This document shows, piece after piece, positions 48,701 to 60,423 of a stretch of DNA of 64,000 nt. The first letter of the stretch is position 1. Every line of letters begins with the position of its first letter. Source of the stretch: Lycocorax pyrrhopterus obiensis (Eukaryota > Chordata > Aves > Passeriformes > Paradisaeidae); assembly GCA_014706295.1 (NCBI GenBank), contig JACSVZ010000008.1, positions 20,191,659 through 20,255,658 on the forward strand. The letters are read 5' to 3'. Under the pieces are notes generated by a model. That model did not search any database, was not told the origin of the DNA, and saw only the letters and a list, made by a program, of their open reading frames with translations. The position numbers and the translations under genes were made by a program.

Positions 48701-50905
48701 TTCTTATACATATTATAAGAAGTTTAATTGCCCAATAAAGGAATCAAGGATCTTCTGGGCAGTTCCTAAAAACTAGGCATTGCAGTGCCTAGTTTGGAGT
48801 GCTTGGTTTGAAGACTTTTAGATCTTTCTCACTCTGCTTTTGGATAGTTTAAAAGGAATTTAGATGCTAATATAACGCTTGTTAGAATATAGATTAAAAC
48901 TCTGTGGTGCTGGGTGTCTTGGCTTATATTTCAGTGTATATGTTAAACAACATCCACTTAAAAAGAAAGTGGAAGCAGAGGGTTTAATTTACAGGTTTCG
49001 TTTGCAACATTTGAAATTGTAGAGGATTAAGTATAATCTAATGAGGTCTGCGTACTAAAGACACATGCAGAAAGCCAGTAGATCAAAAAGTGGATGGTTT
49101 TTTCTCTGCTTTCTTACAAATCCCTTATGACTGGAGTTTAGGCTCAAGGAAAGCAAAAATCTAGTTTTTAGTTATTCCAAACACTAGACTCTTTCAGCAT
49201 TTAGGAGACTGGCAGTCTTTAAATATGAACAGCACATAAATGGAGAAGTGTATTTAATACTATATATATAGGAAGACAATGTGTTGGGCCTCTGGTAATG
49301 TGCTGTTGAAGCAGGTTCTTAACTGAAATGTATAGGCCATTACGCGCAGGTTGAAATGCTTCATTTTATATCACATACTTATCATTTATTGAGCAAATGA
49401 TGCTTGTTCCCTTTACGTGTATTTGTATTCAGTGACAATATGCTGATGCCCAGTGAGTTACTGTTTACTTCCCTTTGTTTTACAATAATATTTAAAGGAA
49501 AAACATACCTGTAAGATTTTGGAGTAACTGATGACAATGACTAATCCTGGTATTAGAAAGAAAACAATGGCAAAGGTCGTATCCCAGGCTGTTTCTCCTG
49601 CAGTGCTGGGCCAATCCAGGGTGCAAATCTGAATGTCCTATTTAGAAAAAAATGAAGAAGAAAAGTAATGTTGTACCATTATTTTCAGTACAGCATTACC
49701 CTTATCTCCCTCTATGCTTATGGAAAAAAATGGCTAAACCAAGACTAAACCAAGACTGTGAAAACTTTCTACTTAGACAAAGCAGTCAAGTAATATATTA
49801 CTTGATGGTTTTAAAAGTCCTTGCAATTACAAATAGATGTGTCCACAACTGGAATACTCCCATTAATTTCATATCAAATGCTAATGGCAACTTTAAAATG
49901 GAAACTTACAGACCCTAAACTTAATCATTTATTCAAGTGTCACGTTGGGTGCACTTTCGTATGCATTTCAAAATATTAGGCAGAAATATCTATGCATGGC
50001 CATTTTGTACAGAGGGGGCTGCGGGTGCAGGGCAACTCTCCCAGGATGCTGATCCCTCGGTAAGGGGAAGTGAGCTGAAAAGGGGATCTCTGAGCCGCAC
50101 TGAGGAGCGCAAAGAGAATCCCAGCCGATGCGCGTTTCCCAGCTAATGGGACGGTCCGCCGGGAGAGCGGGCCGGGGGGCCGCCGGGGGGAGCTCCGGCC
50201 GCTCCTCCGGGCACAGCCGCGCTCCTGCCCGGCACGCAGAGCGCTGCCCGCCCTGCAGGCGATCTCCTCGCTGGCCGCTCCCGCCGTGGCAGAGACGGAC
50301 GAGCCTCCACCGCTGTCGGTCCCGGCGCCCCCCGGCCCGGCTGCCGCGGCGCGCCCGGCGCTCGCCCTCACCTGGCCGCCGGCGGCGGGCAGCCGCACCA
50401 CGGTGAAGAAGCAGCAGAGCGGGAGGGTGGCGAGGGCGGCGAAGCCCCAGATGAAGAACAGGGCGGCGACCAGCACCTTGCGGCGGCGGAAGGCGGCGTG
50501 GCGCAGCCGGGCGATGCTGAAGACGCGCTCCAGGCTGACGGCCGACAGGGAGAGGATGACGACGGTGCCGCTAAGGCTCACCACATAGAAGAGCAGGTGG
50601 CAGACGGCGTCGCCCAGCACCCAGGACTCGGTCCAGCGCACGACGGCGATGAAGGGCATGGCGGTGATGAAGAGCAGGTCGGCGCAGAAGAGGTTGAGGA
50701 CGAGGCAGTTGGCGGCGCAGATCCGGCGGTGCCGCCTCACCAGCAGGCAGATGCCCCAGATGTTTCCCGCCAAGGACAGCAAGAAGATGGAGGCCAGGGC
50801 AGATGACTCGCCGATGCGCAGGGCCGTCACATTGTTGCCCCTGAAGTCTGAGAAGAAGGGGAAATAGGTCCTGTTCCCTCCTGGTGTGCGCCTGGACCAC
50901 GGCAT
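45387..50905 (-). CDS. FFAR4: FFAR4 (GPR120), long-chain fatty-acid receptor, complete (3 coding exons)
   Basis: Class A GPCR of the plasma membrane that senses long-chain and omega-3 fatty acids in gut, fat and macrophages, signalling through Gq and arrestin. Coding exons 50372-50905, 49509-49637 and 45387-45794 join in frame to 356 aa; the human short form is 361. ATG at 50905 is the only in-frame ATG before NRTYFPFFSD, though its context is weak. Landmarks: sequon Asn11 (NRT) and a second NVT at 25-27, Asn48 in TM1, Asp76 in TM2 (NLFCADLLF), RWTE at 90-93 with the Arg that binds the ligand carboxylate in the family, Cys102, SLERV ending TM3, FFIMWSP in TM6, NPILYN in TM7 and a Cys pair (LLCC) for palmitoylation. 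Exon 1 is very CpG-rich, exons 2-3 are not. Confidence 0.96.
45795..49508 (-). other. FFAR4 intron 2
   Basis: 3.7 kb of AT-rich intron with several short open frames on both strands (45838-46062, 47269-47566, 47896-48431). None has splice context or a recognisable product. No repeat family was recognised. Confidence 0.55.
49509..49637 (-). CDS. FFAR4: FFAR4 exon 2
   Basis: 129 bp, residues 179-221, phase 0/0. DIQICTLDWPSTAGETAWDT then TM5 (LIPGLVIVISYSKILQ). The acceptor TTTTTCTAAATAG is chosen over the internal ATTCAG because it keeps DIQ, matching the human EIS at this junction. Confidence 0.93.
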
Positions 50906-51400
50906 GAGGGTGGCCCGTGGGCATGAGAGACCCACCGTGGACGGTGGGACCAGCCCTAGGGGAAAGGCTGCGCTCCCAACCACCACGGCGGCACCTGGGG
51001 TGCTCTCCCAGCACAGAGCCAGGGGATGACCGCCATCCCCCTCCCTCCTCTTCCTCCTGCCCCTGCCACCAAGGGCTCGGCTTTGCCAGCTGGGCGGTTT
51101 ATGGCCCTCGCACTGGAGTGGAACAAGGAAGTGGGAGAGTAAACACGGTGGAGCTCACACAAAGGCGAGGCCACAGTGCGTGGGGCGGCAGTGAGGGGCT
51201 GCCTGACACCTCCCTGGGCAGGGTGTGGGTCAGCACGCTGGCATCTCTATGCCCAGGGGCCCAGGCCCAGCCACCTCATCGAGGGCTGGCCTGGCTCTGG
51301 TCTGCTCGGCTCTCCAGGCAGGCCCTTGGGGTGCCAGTGACCCGGGGAGGACACGCAGTCTGCTCCCATCCAGTGGGGGTGTGCATGGCTTAAAAACATG
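50130..51400. promoter_or_regulatory. FFAR4: CpG-rich island over FFAR4 exon 1 and promoter
   Basis: A sharp switch from AT-rich surroundings to GC-rich, CpG-dense sequence covers coding exon 1, part of intron 1 and about 0.5 kb upstream. It probably includes the FFAR4 promoter. No TATA box was seen, as expected for a CpG-island promoter. Long open frames on both strands here come from low stop-codon frequency. Confidence 0.7.
50372..50905 (-). CDS. FFAR4: FFAR4 exon 1 (coding)
   Basis: 534 bp, residues 1-178, from MPWSRRTPGGNRTYFPFFSD through TM4, ending VVRLPAAGGQ before GTGAGG. Upstream in-frame sequence has no ATG, so the start is set here. Confidence 0.94.
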
Positions 51401-52058
51401 GATGGCTGCCACTCCACTCCGAGAGCTCTCCTCAGGAGCCTGGGATGACTAGACTAATCTAGGGTGAAAAAAAAAGAGGAATTTACCCATTGCCACCTAT
51501 GTTGACAGTGGCATTTGGAAAGAGTAGACCTGTGAATTGCTTGTCCTACCCGTGGAGGAGGGTCACTGACATGATTTTGGGGATCTGTTTACAAAATTGA
51601 TCTAGAATCTCACTCACCTGTGTTATGAGTTCTTGCTGGAGAAGCCTGTTAAAGTAAGACAAATCCAGAAAATACCTTATTTTCTCTGAACTTCAATCCC
51701 TAGAAGCAGTTGCTCAGATTGTAGGGCTTTCCACTTATGCTCTTCACTCCAGATGACTTAGAAATGGGCTGTGAGTGAGGCATGTATATTGTCACAGACA
51801 GGCAGATAATGTCTCATAAAATGTTTTCATAAAGTATGTAAACAGTTATATAACTTTAGACAGCTCTGGGTGAATTCATTTGGCTGAGTGCCAGTGTAGG
51901 TGCTCAAGGGTGCACTTACAGGCTTGACGTGTGGCCCTACACCTTTCTATTAGGTGAGAGTTATTATTCCAAACCGGTGTGCCACAGGGAGCAGGTGACG
52001 GGCGGTGCTTCTGCAGTACCCAGGGTGTGACCCTGCCATCAACCATTTACGCAACGGT

Positions 52059-52092
52059 ATTAGCGGGGATTCCAGATTAGCGGGGATTCCAG
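52059..52092 (+). repeat. 17-bp perfect tandem duplication
   Basis: Two adjacent identical copies of ATTAGCGGGGATTCCAG, about 1.2 kb upstream of FFAR4. Each copy carries GGGGATTCC, which resembles an NF-kB half site. Confidence 0.97.
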
Positions 52093-55000
52093 AAACTCGG
52101 TCCTTTGAAGGGGCAATCTCCTAATGAGGGATGACAAGAGTGACATCTTTCCTGGACTGCTTCCCACGTCTTTGCCAGTGCAGAATTTGCATTTATTTTA
52201 ATTAGCAAGTTTTCTCCTGAATTATAAGTGGTTCTAACTATCTATGCCATCTCATGAAACAGGGAGTTTGCAGGGCAGCCTAAACAGGTGGATGAAATGC
52301 TCCTACTGACTCCAGCTGATTGATGACTGTATGAAATGTGGGCACAATTGCTGTTAAGTGGGATGGGCTATGAGCTCAAGTGAAGACAATAAGAAAACTT
52401 GCAAAGATTGTGGCTTTTTTCAGCAAGCAACACAAGTGAGTGGCAAGTGTCTTGATATATTTTATTCTGTATCATTTGATGGGAGAAAAAATCTGCACCC
52501 ATATTACAAAAATTTCAGTAAATTTAGAAGACCTACTGATTTTTTATTAGTATTTATGATCAATGCTTGGCATATCTAGCCACTATTTATGTTGGCTCTG
52601 CTATGGACTGATTCTTAAAATGATTAGTGAGTCTTGAAATATAGCAATACCTTCCAGTTGCCACAACCTCACAGGTCTGGGACTTTTTACAAGCTGACAG
52701 ACTAGCCCCAGAGTTCTGGGCAGCTGGCAGTAGCAGTGGTGTGGTCAGCTCTAAATAATGGCAGGGATTTGGGAAAGAACTATTGTTAATAGTCTGGTTG
52801 TACCTGTGTGAAAACGTGGGAGGCATTAAGAGGATGGGGGAGTGGAGGTGGGGCAGCTGGAAATGGTAGCACAGATAAATACAAATTTTATTATGAATAA
52901 AATCTCTAGCCCCTTTCACATTAGTGGAAAGTTAAATAACTGGCCCTGTCAATTCAGGGTAAAAGTAAACATATTTGAAACAGAATAGGGGAAAGGAGAC
53001 AGGGAGTGAAACATCCAAAGCTGCATTATTGAAAAAATAAAGATACTTTCAGTCAGGAAGGAAAGGAATGCCAGAGGAGCAGAAGGTTTGAAAATGAGAT
53101 GATACGTGGAAGTATCTGGGTAGACCTTTGATCTTTTCTAGAAAAGATCACCTTTAGCTTTGGTCCTTAGGTGTGAGTGAGAACCTTACTTACTTGGCAT
53201 AAGCCTGTTGTTTGCTCAGGAGAACCAAAGTAAAATGCTGCTTTTGGTATGCTGTTAGTGAGTGAACTTTGTACTGACCCGTGTACAAAATCCTGGGGAC
53301 AGCAGAGGTGTGAAGAAACATGCACGTTGCCATCAGGTTTGAGCAAACCAATGGGGGCTCCTCGCAGGAGCAAAAATACTCTGATTACTCATGGGTCTAA
53401 TGGATCCATTATCTAAAAGAGTAGTTTCTTTTCTCTCCCATGAAGTACAAAAGTTGTATTCGCTGTTGGGTAGGTCTAATCATAGCAACCATCACAATGT
53501 GAAATCTGAGGAAGAGAGGAGTCATAACTTCAATAGAGCTACTCTGGCTTTACTGTAATAGGTGGATGCTGTGTGTGGTATGTGCACCACATGCTTATGA
53601 CAAGGAAGTGATTAACAGAATGCCTGGAAACCTGACATGATTGCTTAACTTATATAATTTTTTTAACCTATGTTTGCTTTTATGCTCAGAGTCAAACATG
53701 GAGTCAGCTCTGATTTCACTGTTCTAAGTTAAATGAAAGCTGCAGAGACCTCTGTGAAGCTGGTTTGCCTAACCTAGCAGGGAAAAATCTTATTTCCTTT
53801 TTCGTGGGTGTTTTCTTCATCCCTAATGAAAGCCCAAGCTTTGGCCTTCTCTGTTGCAGAAAAGGGCTGTGTTACCTGATACCATTAGTCAGGCTCTGCT
53901 TTTCAGATTGTTCCCCTGGCAACCATGAACTGTTGTGACAGATGGGGATCGATCAGCTTATTTATTTCTTAAGCATTAAGAAATATTCCCAGAGAGAGGA
54001 ACCACTTGGGCTAGGTGACTCTGGGAGATGGGAGTTCTTGTTCCATTTGGACATGATCTAGTAAGGATTTTTGCCTTATTTATGCATCCTCTTGCATGTA
54101 GATTGGGTGTTTAAGTCTTTGGGTCTACAGGTGCACCTGCAGCACAATGGGTAAATAGCATTGACCTCTGTAACAGATGTATTGCACATTTAATGTTTGC
54201 CAAGTGGTGTAAATTCATTTCATTAGAAATGTTGGCTCTTTGTCTTCACAAGAGAGTTTGCAAGCTTGTAGATGACTCATGTGTCTGCACAATAAGATTT
54301 TTAGCATACGTGTCAACCAAGGTTACCTTTCTGTTTTCATGTTTGCTCTTACATATCACACTGCAGCTGTTCTGCTTCTAGATACTATGAATCCTGTGGT
54401 AAGAAGAAGTTACACCATTGTAAGGTATGTCTCAAATACAAGTCTGTTTTGATTTAATTTGTTTTTTAGGAAGTTTTTTAACTGCTCACCCATTTTATAC
54501 TTTCATATCAGTGAGCCAAAGTGCTTACGCCAATGTGAGAGGGACAATTTTAAACTTATAGTGCAAATATAAATGTATCTGTTTGTTTACACATAGTAGC
54601 AAGCTCACACATTCCTGTGTCCACTGAAAATAGCTGGATGCTTCACTTATGTCATCATGTCAAAAACTAGTCCCTGTTTCTTCTGGGACATGAGCAAGTC
54701 ATTGTTTCTTCTGGGAAGCCTCATTTTGCTGTGATCAGTATCCATCAGAAGCTGGCAAGCTTCGTGGGATAAGTGCCAGTGGCTCTGTAGTTTCAAGCTG
54801 TAGCAGCAGCACTACTGACCAAGGCCTCAGTCAAAAGCAGAGCTGCCAATAATACTGTCAGTAGATGTGCTTTCTAATAAAAGCTGGGTCAGCTTTTGGT
54901 CCCCAAGACCACCAGAAATTTTGGCAGCATCAGCACTGAACGATTTCTTTGTGGCTTGCAGTAAGGAAGGGATTTCTCTCTGAACCAAGTGCAAATTAAG

Positions 55001-58000
55001 AACATAATCTATGTAACATAGAATTCCCCTGGAAGGTCACGTTTTCTGTTTTGCTGCATGTTAACCAAGTGACTCAGCGCCAGCTAAACTGTTATAACCA
55101 AATGAGATTGTTTCTTAACAGTTTTAGAAACTGTATTACACTTACACATATAGCCCATGGATTTAGGGAGTTTATCAGTGAATACAGGGTACCAGAAGGG
55201 TTTGTTTGGATATTGCAGGATCTGGTAGAACACTCTTACCAAGGAACTGAGACCCTGAGTGAGTTTTTTGCAGTTGGATGTTAAAGTGCCACTAGACCTT
55301 TGCTTAACTTTCAGGTGTGCATTAAGTTACTTACATTCCTGCTAATGAGCTTTGATGCACAGACATCAAAACAAAAGCTATGGTGAACGTCTGAAGGATT
55401 TACAAACTAAACTTGCCACCAGCCTCTCACGCTCAGGAGATGTACCCAGACATTCCCTGAACGCATTGGTCTGCTGGGATGTATGCTGTGCAGAGATCAC
55501 AGATATCATTGTTTCCTCTCATAGTCAAGAACCCAGTGATTAGAGAATGCTCTTATTCATGAAGTGTAAGGAGAATCGGCTTGCTTTTCTTTCCCTGATG
55601 TCTCATCTTAGAAGAGTAACTTGTTGGGAGCAACAGGGGTTCTTCAGGTCAGAACTGGGATAGCAGCTTTACTGTTAAAAGCCACATATTTCTGAAATAA
55701 GGTCTACAGTGCATGTCTGCTGCAAAGAACATCTGTCTATATTGTCAGGCTGCTTCTTAGCTAGCATTAAGCTAGGGCTGGAGAAACAGAGAAATCAATC
55801 TTGCAACAGCAACGGAAGATCAAATAATGCTTTAAATTCTGCTGTAAACCCTTCTGGCTTCCCATATGTAATGCTAATCATGTTATTTCCTACACTGTTT
55901 ATGGTTTTCATTATCAGTGGCCATTTGAGATGACTGATAAGATGTGACTTGGAGCTTCCCATAAACTGAGTCTGGAAAGCATGTATGCCTTAATTAGGCT
56001 GTAGAGTTTTCTATCTAGTTGAATGAGATAATACTGACCCTATCAAGCTTGTTACATTGATAAAACCAGTACTTTCACTGACACAGTGTGGACATCCACC
56101 AGTCTGGAATTGATGAGGGAAATTAAACCCGGATGCACTTCCGTCAAGAAGGCAGCTGGATATCACCAAGATAAAGTCCCAGGCTTCTTTCTTACAGGAT
56201 ATTTTGAAGCACCTTATCTTGCTCTATCTTTTTGGAACTATTAATTCAGTATAAAATACTGAAAATTTTGGTTGGTCATAGAGACCGCAAAATGAGTGTA
56301 TGTCCCTGAGTGTTGGTGGGGAGCTCTGTTCCAGATCTGAAGGGGGACTGGCTGTGAGGGGAGGTCTCACTTCATGGATACATGTCCTGTTTGAAGTCTG
56401 CTTTTTTGTGAAAGACTCATTTGACATTGACAATGTTAGAAGAGAATTTACATCTGTGACTCCTCCAGAGCATCTCCTTTCTGTGCACAGAGCCTTTCTT
56501 GAGCAGTCATGTTTCTCACTGGCTGGCTTGCCCAGCTCCCACTCAGGACACCAGCTTTCTGAATCTTCTTTCTGGAGCACCTAAATGCCCCAAATACCAA
56601 AGAACCAGACACCATGTTTTGTTAAAACAATGTGGGAATGAGGCACTTCCCAGTAATAAGGAATTAAGTGACATCAAGTTGTGCTTGTGTCATTTATGCT
56701 GTTTTTCAGCAGAATAGTGATGCGTGAGTGCTGAAACAGCTTTGTCTGCTTAGACTAGAAGTTTATGCAGATATAGAAATACCATTAATTTTCCAATTCA
56801 GAAACACGAGATTAAACTGTTTTAATGACTTCTGGTGCAGTAGTTACTAATTTAGCATATCGTGAAATAACATGAAGAGTCAGTGCAGAAGAACCATTGT
56901 GGCTTTTTAATTTAAATCTTATTGTGTCTTTTTTCCCTGCAGGTCTTTAGGTGTCATTAAAAACAGGGCTTCAAGGCACTGTGAAAAATCAGTGGCTGAT
57001 GTCACTGACCCAAGGCAGACTTGCCTGTCAGGGATAGTTTAGGGAATTACATAAGTGTCCCCATAAATCTCCAGTGGTGGAGATTTCAGAGCCTAAGCAA
57101 TGTGTTTCACTGCTCATCTACTCCAACCACCAGATTTTCCTTAGCTGTTGCAATTTTGATCATGTTACTCTTCTCACTGAGCATTGGAAGAATAGTTATA
57201 GCTTACATTTTTTTCTTTCCTCTGTATGAAATTTTGTCATTTTTTATTGTTTTTTTCTAGACTGGATAAGCCTGGTTCTTCCAGGAATTTGATAGAAATC
57301 TGAAAGACTTCTACACCATTCCTATTAGTCTGAATTGTTCTTGAAGTACAATACTCAAAATCAACATAACTGTGTGAAAGATGGATCAAAACCAAGACTA
57401 AATGCTGCACAAGCAAGTAAATTAGAAGTTGATTCATTGATATAAGAAAAATAACAGAACAGTCTTTCAGATCTTATTTCACAAGCAGCTCTCCTTATGG
57501 AAAAAAAAATTATTTGGAGTTTTAGCTGTCTTTCCAGGCACCCAACATTGCATCAAAACCATTTACTTTGCTGTTTAAAAAAAACAGTGTGAAAGCTAGG
57601 ATTTATAAATATCGTAGTGTTGGTAAACCATTGTATTAGCCCCCAAGCTTCCCTAGATCAACAACTTCAAATAATGCAGACTTTCTGCTAGGTTGAAATT
57701 CAATTACTTGAAAGGGACATAACAGAAAAAGGCTCCTGAAATTGTAAACCCAAAGTGCTTGAAGCAACAAAAACATTGCTGTTGCTTCCTGCCTTAAAAA
57801 GAACTATATTTAGAGGTAATTAATTCTTACCAGTCAGGGGAGCATGTTAGGCACAAATTTCTCTTTCCTACATGTAACTAAAGAGAGGAGCAGCTCTTAA
57901 AGAAGAAGTCCTCTTCATTTACTTTCAGAATAAAAAAAAACAAACAGAGATTTCTTAGTTGAGGAATGGAAAAAAAAGCACTGATATGATCTGCATACGT

Positions 58001-59067
58001 TATGGAGTTTTATAGTTGGTTTTAATTACATGTAAGTGATGACAATAGTATTTGTGGGTCTGCTTTCAAAGTAAGTGTTTTACTTCACTAGAATGGCATT
58101 TTGGTATTTTTAAACATATACCACATTAATGACCTGTATAAATTTATCAGCAAGGGGGTTTTTGTGCTCAGGTGTAATATTTATCAGGTAGACTAAATCC
58201 ATTGTTAAAGTTCAGAAAAGGTGGAATGAACAAGAATTTTTAAAGGTTATCACATTATCAACTTTCCGAGTCTCCCTCCACCAGCTTCTAATGTGGAAGT
58301 GTTTTATGCTAATTTAAGAAAGCCTCAGAACTACTGAAGAGTGCTGACCTGTACTAGGCAAACTTATTTCATTTATAATACATAAAAGATCAGGATTTCC
58401 TTTTGCAGAAACTATGCTGAGTATGCAGCTGGGAATAGAATACTAGCTGATTAAAGTGTTGTTAAAAGACAAACTTTTAAAAGTAGTTTAATTAGAGATT
58501 AAAATTATTAAGCTACAATGAAAAGCATAGTTATTATCCTGAAGTAAAATATTTTTAAAAGATATGAAATTAAGACTATTTCCCTCATGGCAAAACCTTG
58601 AGATTCTGAAGCATAATTTCTGTTTTACTCATTAGTTTATCATATCTTTGGTCAGAAAACCTGTTGCTAGCAATTGGGCAAATTGTCAAATAAAAAGATT
58701 AGCCTGAGACATAGTGAAATTGAAAAGTGGATAGAGAGTGGCTAATACAGTAAATCTGGCTGAGATATTTCAGATATAAAGATAATAGCTTTTAATATTT
58801 TCTGTCTCATGAACACTGGATTTGAGAATAACATCACTTGATAATATAAGTTATTGAAAATAACTTGGAAAACACCTTCATATTTAAGAATAAGTTTTAA
58901 CCATCAGGGATTAAGGTGAACATCACGGGGTAAATGCGCGCAGTTTTGCAGCAAAGCACAACGGAAAAGGCTGATACCAGCTAGCTATCAGAATCAGCAG
59001 GCCAGAGAAAGATACACCTTGGGTGTTTGTGTGTCCTCAGCAAACCATAACTTGTAAAATAAGTAAA

Positions 59068-59073
59068 TTTATT
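59068..59073 (-). promoter_or_regulatory. CEP55: Possible CEP55 poly(A) signal
   Basis: Minus-strand AATAAA about 1.1 kb after the CEP55 stop. Weaker ATTAAA-type motifs lie closer, so usage is uncertain. Confidence 0.25.
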
Positions 59074-59689
59074 CTTAACTAGTGTATCTTTGTAAAATTT
59101 CCTCATTTTAATAACTTCCATGGAAATAACTTCTTGTTGGGACTTCACCACATATGCCAGGAACAAAATGCTCACAACACATTCACATTTACAGTAGGTG
59201 CTAGAGAAAAATAACAGTAGTTGGCAAATCCATTAGGGATTTTTTTTGCCAGTTTCTAATTTGTTGCCAGAATTCATCATTAACTTGTGTTTTGTATTAA
59301 TACCAAAATATAGTGACACTTCAAATCCACTAGAGCAATTTGTCAAAAACTTCACTTTGGGCCATTAGTCAAATCTAAGGTTGAATAACAGACATTTCCC
59401 AACTTTAATCTCTAAAATACAGAAGCAAAACAAGTTTAATTCAGCGTAATTCTATATCCAAACTTCAAAAATAGCCCCTGACATTGAAATATAAACTTTC
59501 TTCAGCACCAAGGAAGTTTGTGTTTGCTAGGAAGTTGGTTTTTCTGAGATTAAGCCTTGGTCAGCATTTTAGTCACCCCTGACTGTAGCTCAGGATAGTC
59601 AGCTACTTAAGATTGATGTTTTCAACATTAACCTTAAGCAGCAAAGATCTAGCATGGCCCTCCTGAGTTTTTATGTATCAAGATGTTGA

Positions 59690-59790
59690 TATATTCCACA
59701 TATATTTGATATATAACACATGTATGTATATACTATACACACTACACATATATACACACACCATGTATAAATAAATATATATATATAGTG
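59690..59790. repeat. AT-rich / TATACACA low-complexity tract
   Basis: Alternating TATA, CACA and ATAT runs just past the CEP55 stop on the minus strand. This is simple sequence. Confidence 0.8.
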
Positions 59791-60216
59791 CACCTACGAG
59801 GGCCAAAAATCTTTTGCAGCTATTCTTGTCAGTTAAGGTACAAGCACAATCATCAGGATTCAACAACCAAGAACTGGGTATGCCAAAACTAAAATATAGT
59901 CTGACCCAATAGCTGTGCTTGCACTATCCTTACATTTAATAGTGCAAAAAGAAAAAAAAAAAAGTCAGTAGTTTACTATTTTAAATATTCCTAATTCTAA
60001 AAATACTTCTGTTTGCAACCAGAAAATGCAGTAGCTGTTTTGCAAAAACATGAGGTAAAATACTGGGTCCAAATTATAATGTTAATACTGTTTTTGTGGA
60101 ACTGAATTATAAAATTAGCAGTCCTTCACAGAACTGTAAGAAAAAAGCTTTAAAAGATCTTTTGCCAAGCATATTAGCAGCATATATGAAGCAAAGATAG
60201 TAAGTGCATTTGGAGC

Positions 60217-60423
60217 TCAAGCTGTACAGATGTCAATGTGTGCTAGTAATTCTCTATGCTGGCTTGTTGGATATGCCACTTTACATCTGGGACACTCGAG
60301 AAAACTTTCATTAAGGCAGCTGGAATGTTTCAGGGGAGGACTTCTGTCATATATGGTCAGCTTCTTGTCGAATGCAGCTTGCAAATCTTCTTGTGGTACC
60401 ATACGTCCAGATTCCCGGAGTTT
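60217..60423 (-). CDS. CEP55: CEP55 last exon
   Basis: 207 bp, 68 residues plus stop. KLRESGRMVPQEDLQAAFDK begins the divergent linker, then ECPRCKVAYPTSQHRELLAH forms the zinc finger. The acceptor is CTCTTTTTCCAG. Confidence 0.95.
   Translation of the reverse strand, partial: KLRESGRMVPQEDLQAAFDKKLTIYDRSPPLKHSSCLNESFLECPRCKVAYPTSQHRELLAHIDICTA

Larger units (their letters stand above)
51401..60216. other. Intergenic region between FFAR4 and CEP55
   Basis: About 8.8 kb. It contains a 17-bp tandem duplication (52059-52092), AT-rich low complexity near 59700-59790 and the presumed CEP55 3' UTR at the right end. I see no coding exon, LINE or RNA gene that I can support. Confidence 0.5.

Noticed and set aside
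49976..50371. Open frame continuing FFAR4 exon 1 past residue 178
   Set aside because: It passes a clear GTGAGG donor and becomes Arg/Ala/Gly-rich junk. The exon 2 junction restores the receptor.
50906..50986. Extending FFAR4 upstream to 50986
   Set aside because: The codon there is GTG, not ATG. The first in-frame ATG is at 50905.
50917..51393. 158-codon plus-strand frame opposite the FFAR4 promoter
   Set aside because: The GC-rich island has few stop codons. Composition is Pro/Arg/Ser-rich on all frames, with no real protein signature.
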